Notes under the pieces: model-generated
The model's database searches: none
Seen by the model: the letters and a program-made list of their open reading frames with translations, nothing else
Told to the model about the DNA's origin: nothing
Position numbers and translations under genes: made by a program
NCBI GenBank assembly: GCA_038744645.1
Contig: JBCDMA010000162.1
Coordinates: 1-8,889 of the forward strand
From: Glaciecola sp038744645
Lineage (GTDB): Bacteria > Pseudomonadota > Gammaproteobacteria > Enterobacterales > Alteromonadaceae
Reading direction: 5' to 3'
DNA: 8,889 nucleotides
In this document: in pieces, positions 6,997 to 8,889 of the stretch
Numbering within the stretch: position 1 is the stretch's first letter
How the letters are laid out: each line of letters starts with the position of its first letter

Positions 6997-7404
6997 TTAG
7001 CTCCCGTCCCTAGCTGCTACAGAGACGTTTTCTGCACCCGCCAATCTCGCTTGATCCATTACTTTTATTAAGGTGGTTGTATTAGATCCTTCGTCCGCAA
7101 CAATAACGACTGCGCCTCCAGGACTCTCTGCTAACATCTTTTCAATATTTGCCCTAACCGCGCGTGGATCGATACGTCTCTTATCAATCCATATTTCATT
7201 ATTCTCCGTGATGCCAATCTGGACGCCCCCAGAGTCGGTTGCCACGGCGGAGTCTGCACTTGGTCGATTGACTTCAACCCCAGTCTCACGCACAAAGGAT
7301 GATGTAACAATAAAGAAGATTAGCATGATGAACACCACATCCAGCATGGGTGTCATATCAATCTGGCTTTCTTCATCAGATTCGGCGTATTTTTCGAAAC
7401 TCAT
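6997..7404 (-). CDS. exbD: ExbD biopolymer-transport protein
   Basis: A 135-residue inner-membrane protein that works with ExbB as the proton-driven motor for TonB. Residues 16-34 (DMTPMLDVVFIMLIFFIVT) are the single transmembrane helix. Asp22 within LDVVF matches the essential proton-relay Asp of ExbD (Asp25 in E. coli). The cytoplasmic head is acidic (ESDEESQIDMTP). The periplasmic domain has the family pattern, including the IWIDKRRID turn, the VVIVADEGSNTTTLIKVMDQAR segment and AGAENVSVA. Length is normal. The ATG lies 24 bases after the exbB stop with a weak GATGAGATAG ribosome site, and the gene ends five bases before the tonB start. Confidence 0.95.
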   Translation of the reverse strand: MSFEKYAESDEESQIDMTPMLDVVFIMLIFFIVTSSFVRETGVEVNRPSADSAVATDSGGVQIGITENNEIWIDKRRIDPRAVRANIEKMLAESPGGAVVIVADEGSNTTTLIKVMDQARLAGAENVSVAARDGS

Positions 7405-7428
7405 AATTATCTATCTCATCTTAGATAT

Positions 7429-7953
7429 TTAGATTAAAACTTCGCTTGGCATTTGGTCTTTAATTTTTCTCATTTCTTTTTGGTATTTGCGTTCAAGTGC
7501 AGCGCTGACTGGCAGCGCGCTTAGCGCAGCCACCATACCTGCCATGGTCGGGATCGTTGCAGCACTTACGCCGTCAGCCATTGACCGAGGGTTTCCCGCG
7601 CCCGTCAGGGCGAGTACATCAAATACTTGGATCATGCCAGTCACCGTACCGAGAAGGCCTAGCATTGGAAGTAACGCAATCAGACTTGGAATAAGTTTCA
7701 AGTGCAAACCCAACGCACAATCCAATTCTGATACCCATTGCTTGCGCATACTCTCGCCGTACCAAGATGTTTTATCATTGCGTTGTTCCCATCGTTGAAG
7801 CACGTTATCGCGCAAACTAGGATAATCGCTAAAGAAAAAGACAAGGCGTCCAAGGATCAGCGTCCAAAGCGTCACGGTTAAAAGTAAGATCAACCAAAGT
7901 ACGCTGCCGCCAGCGTCAAAGAAATCAAGTAACAGTCTCGGAAGCTCAAGCAT
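7429..7953 (-). CDS. exbB: ExbB/MotA/TolQ-family proton channel protein (ExbB2)
   Basis: A 174-residue inner-membrane protein of the ExbB/TolQ family, forming the channel around ExbD. Three membrane segments are visible: about 15-40, 86-113 and 130-152. The signature GLLGTVTGMI is at residues 99-108, with the following GNPRSMADGVSAA segment typical of the family. It is much shorter than E. coli ExbB (about 244), as is usual for ExbB2 proteins of TonB2 clusters. The start overlaps the stop of the TtpC-like gene by one base (TAATG), indicating translational coupling. Its signature is shared with the larger TtpC-like protein upstream, so the operon holds two channel-family members. Confidence 0.94.
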   Translation of the reverse strand: MLELPRLLLDFFDAGGSVLWLILLLTVTLWTLILGRLVFFFSDYPSLRDNVLQRWEQRNDKTSWYGESMRKQWVSELDCALGLHLKLIPSLIALLPMLGLLGTVTGMIQVFDVLALTGAGNPRSMADGVSAATIPTMAGMVAALSALPVSAALERKYQKEMRKIKDQMPSEVLI

Positions 7954-8889
7954 TATTGTGCTCTTTTTTGTTTTTCCAAAAATTCAGCCTGCGTTGCAAC
8001 CATGCCTGCGGCTTGTTCTGCCAGTACCTTAATCAAAGTCTGCGCGCGCGAATTCAATAAGCTGTGTGAAAGCAGCAGCGGTATTGCTGCGACTAGACCT
8101 AGTACTGTTGTCACTAACGCTTGCGATATGCCCCCTGCCATTAGTTTCGGGTCGCCTGTACCAAAGAGCGTTATAGCCTGGAACGTACCGATCATACCGG
8201 TTACCGTCCCTAACAGCCCCATCAGTGGTGCAACGGCAGCAAGCACTTTCACAAACGGCAACCCTTTCTTAATTTCTGCAACGTCTTTTACAATAACTTC
8301 ATCAAGCTTTCGTGTGACCACATCCACACTAAGGTGCTTGTTTTCATAGTACGCACCAAGCGCACGGCCGAGAGGATTGTTGTCTTGTACATGGTCCATG
8401 TCAGCCAATTGTTTTTCCATACCTCGCTTCACCGAGGACAACACGATAAGTCGACGAACGACGACAATTAAACCAATAATAAGCACAGCAATAATTGCAT
8501 AACCCACTTCCTTGCCTTGCTTTACTCGTTCTATCAGATTGGGCGCTTGTACCAACATGCCCAGTAACGTGCCTCTAGAAGGATCAATCGCAAACGCGAC
8601 TGAATCCCCAGGTTGTGCTTGCGCAATATCAACCGCTGACGCATTTATGCTGCCACCTGGTTGACGCGCAAATTCTACTAACTGATCGTTTTCTGGTAGG
8701 TAATTGAGATAAATGCCATCTGAAACGATATTAAAGGTGCCGATACGTGTCACGGAACTGGCGTAGTGATCGCCACTGGGTTTAACAATGTCAGATTCAA
8801 ACGTTGAGATCTTTGCGCCTTGAGCAATCTCGTCTAACATCAATGCCCATAGTGATTCCATGGCTTCTATACCCGGCACTTCTGACATC
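7953..8889 (-). CDS. ttpC: TtpC-like large MotA/TolQ/ExbB-family protein (5' partial)
   Basis: About 311 residues of the C-terminal part of a TtpC-like protein. TtpC is a TonB2-system component of Vibrio and relatives with a long periplasmic N-terminal region fused to an ExbB-like domain. The ATG at 8888 is at the very edge, and family members are usually around 450 residues, so it is probably an internal Met with roughly 140 residues missing, including any signal peptide. Visible parts: a periplasmic region (1-125) with VTRIGTFN, YLNYLPEN and DPSRGTLLG; a membrane segment at about 129-150; a cytoplasmic stretch rich in charge; then the ExbB-like domain with GLLGTVTGMI at 224-233 and a further helix at about 255-277. 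Its stop overlaps the exbB start. In Vibrio anguillarum TtpC is required for TonB2-dependent transport, so the same role is likely here. Confidence 0.9.
   Translation of the reverse strand, partial: MSEVPGIEAMESLWALMLDEIAQGAKISTFESDIVKPSGDHYASSVTRIGTFNIVSDGIYLNYLPENDQLVEFARQPGGSINASAVDIAQAQPGDSVAFAIDPSRGTLLGMLVQAPNLIERVKQGKEVGYAIIAVLIIGLIVVVRRLIVLSSVKRGMEKQLADMDHVQDNNPLGRALGAYYENKHLSVDVVTRKLDEVIVKDVAEIKKGLPFVKVLAAVAPLMGLLGTVTGMIGTFQAITLFGTGDPKLMAGGISQALVTTVLGLVAAIPLLLSHSLLNSRAQTLIKVLAEQAAGMVATQAEFLEKQKRAQ

Noticed and set aside
7487..7798. Open plus-strand frame of 103 codons opposite exbB
   Set aside because: It is complementary to conserved membrane-helix codons of exbB, which commonly leave long open antisense frames.

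Overview
The window looks like chromosomal DNA of a marine-type gammaproteobacterium (Alteromonas/Glaciecola, Shewanella or Vibrio relatives). The main reason is a TonB2-type energy-transduction operon in the order TtpC-like, ExbB, ExbD, TonB, TPR protein, a layout established for those groups. Base composition looks moderate and even, with no sign of phage, insertion sequence, CRISPR array or RNA gene. The genus is an inference.

Layout. From 1 to 370 (+) lies the 3' part of a cytoplasmic purine-type phosphoribosyltransferase, cut by the left edge. It converges on a long minus-strand block across an 84-base gap (371-454) in which I see no gene and no good hairpin terminator. The minus-strand block fills the rest. 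In transcription order, right to left, it holds: a TtpC-like MotA/TolQ/ExbB-family protein (5' end off the window), ExbB, ExbD, TonB, a periplasmic TPR protein, an exported tandem OB-fold protein, an exported c-type cytochrome with an N-terminal domain resembling molybdopterin-oxidoreductase folds, a cytoplasmic 2-oxoglutarate/Fe(II) oxygenase of the isopenicillin N synthase family, and a calcineurin-like phosphoesterase lipoprotein.

Spacing is tight: 1-base overlap (ttpC/exbB), 24, about 5, 30, about 20-base overlap (TPR/OB-fold), 1, 22 and 57 bases. No obvious promoter lies inside, so the nine genes could form one transcription unit whose promoter is upstream of the window.

Working together: TtpC, ExbB, ExbD and TonB would pass proton-motive force to outer-membrane TonB-dependent receptors, with the TPR protein as a periplasmic accessory. 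The four downstream genes are not standard TonB2 parts. Three are predicted to be exported and one cytoplasmic, and they suggest an attached module for handling a substrate brought in by TonB-dependent transport, possibly an organic phosphate or phosphodiester. The substrate is speculative. The linkage of these four genes to the TonB2 core is the most interesting point in the window.
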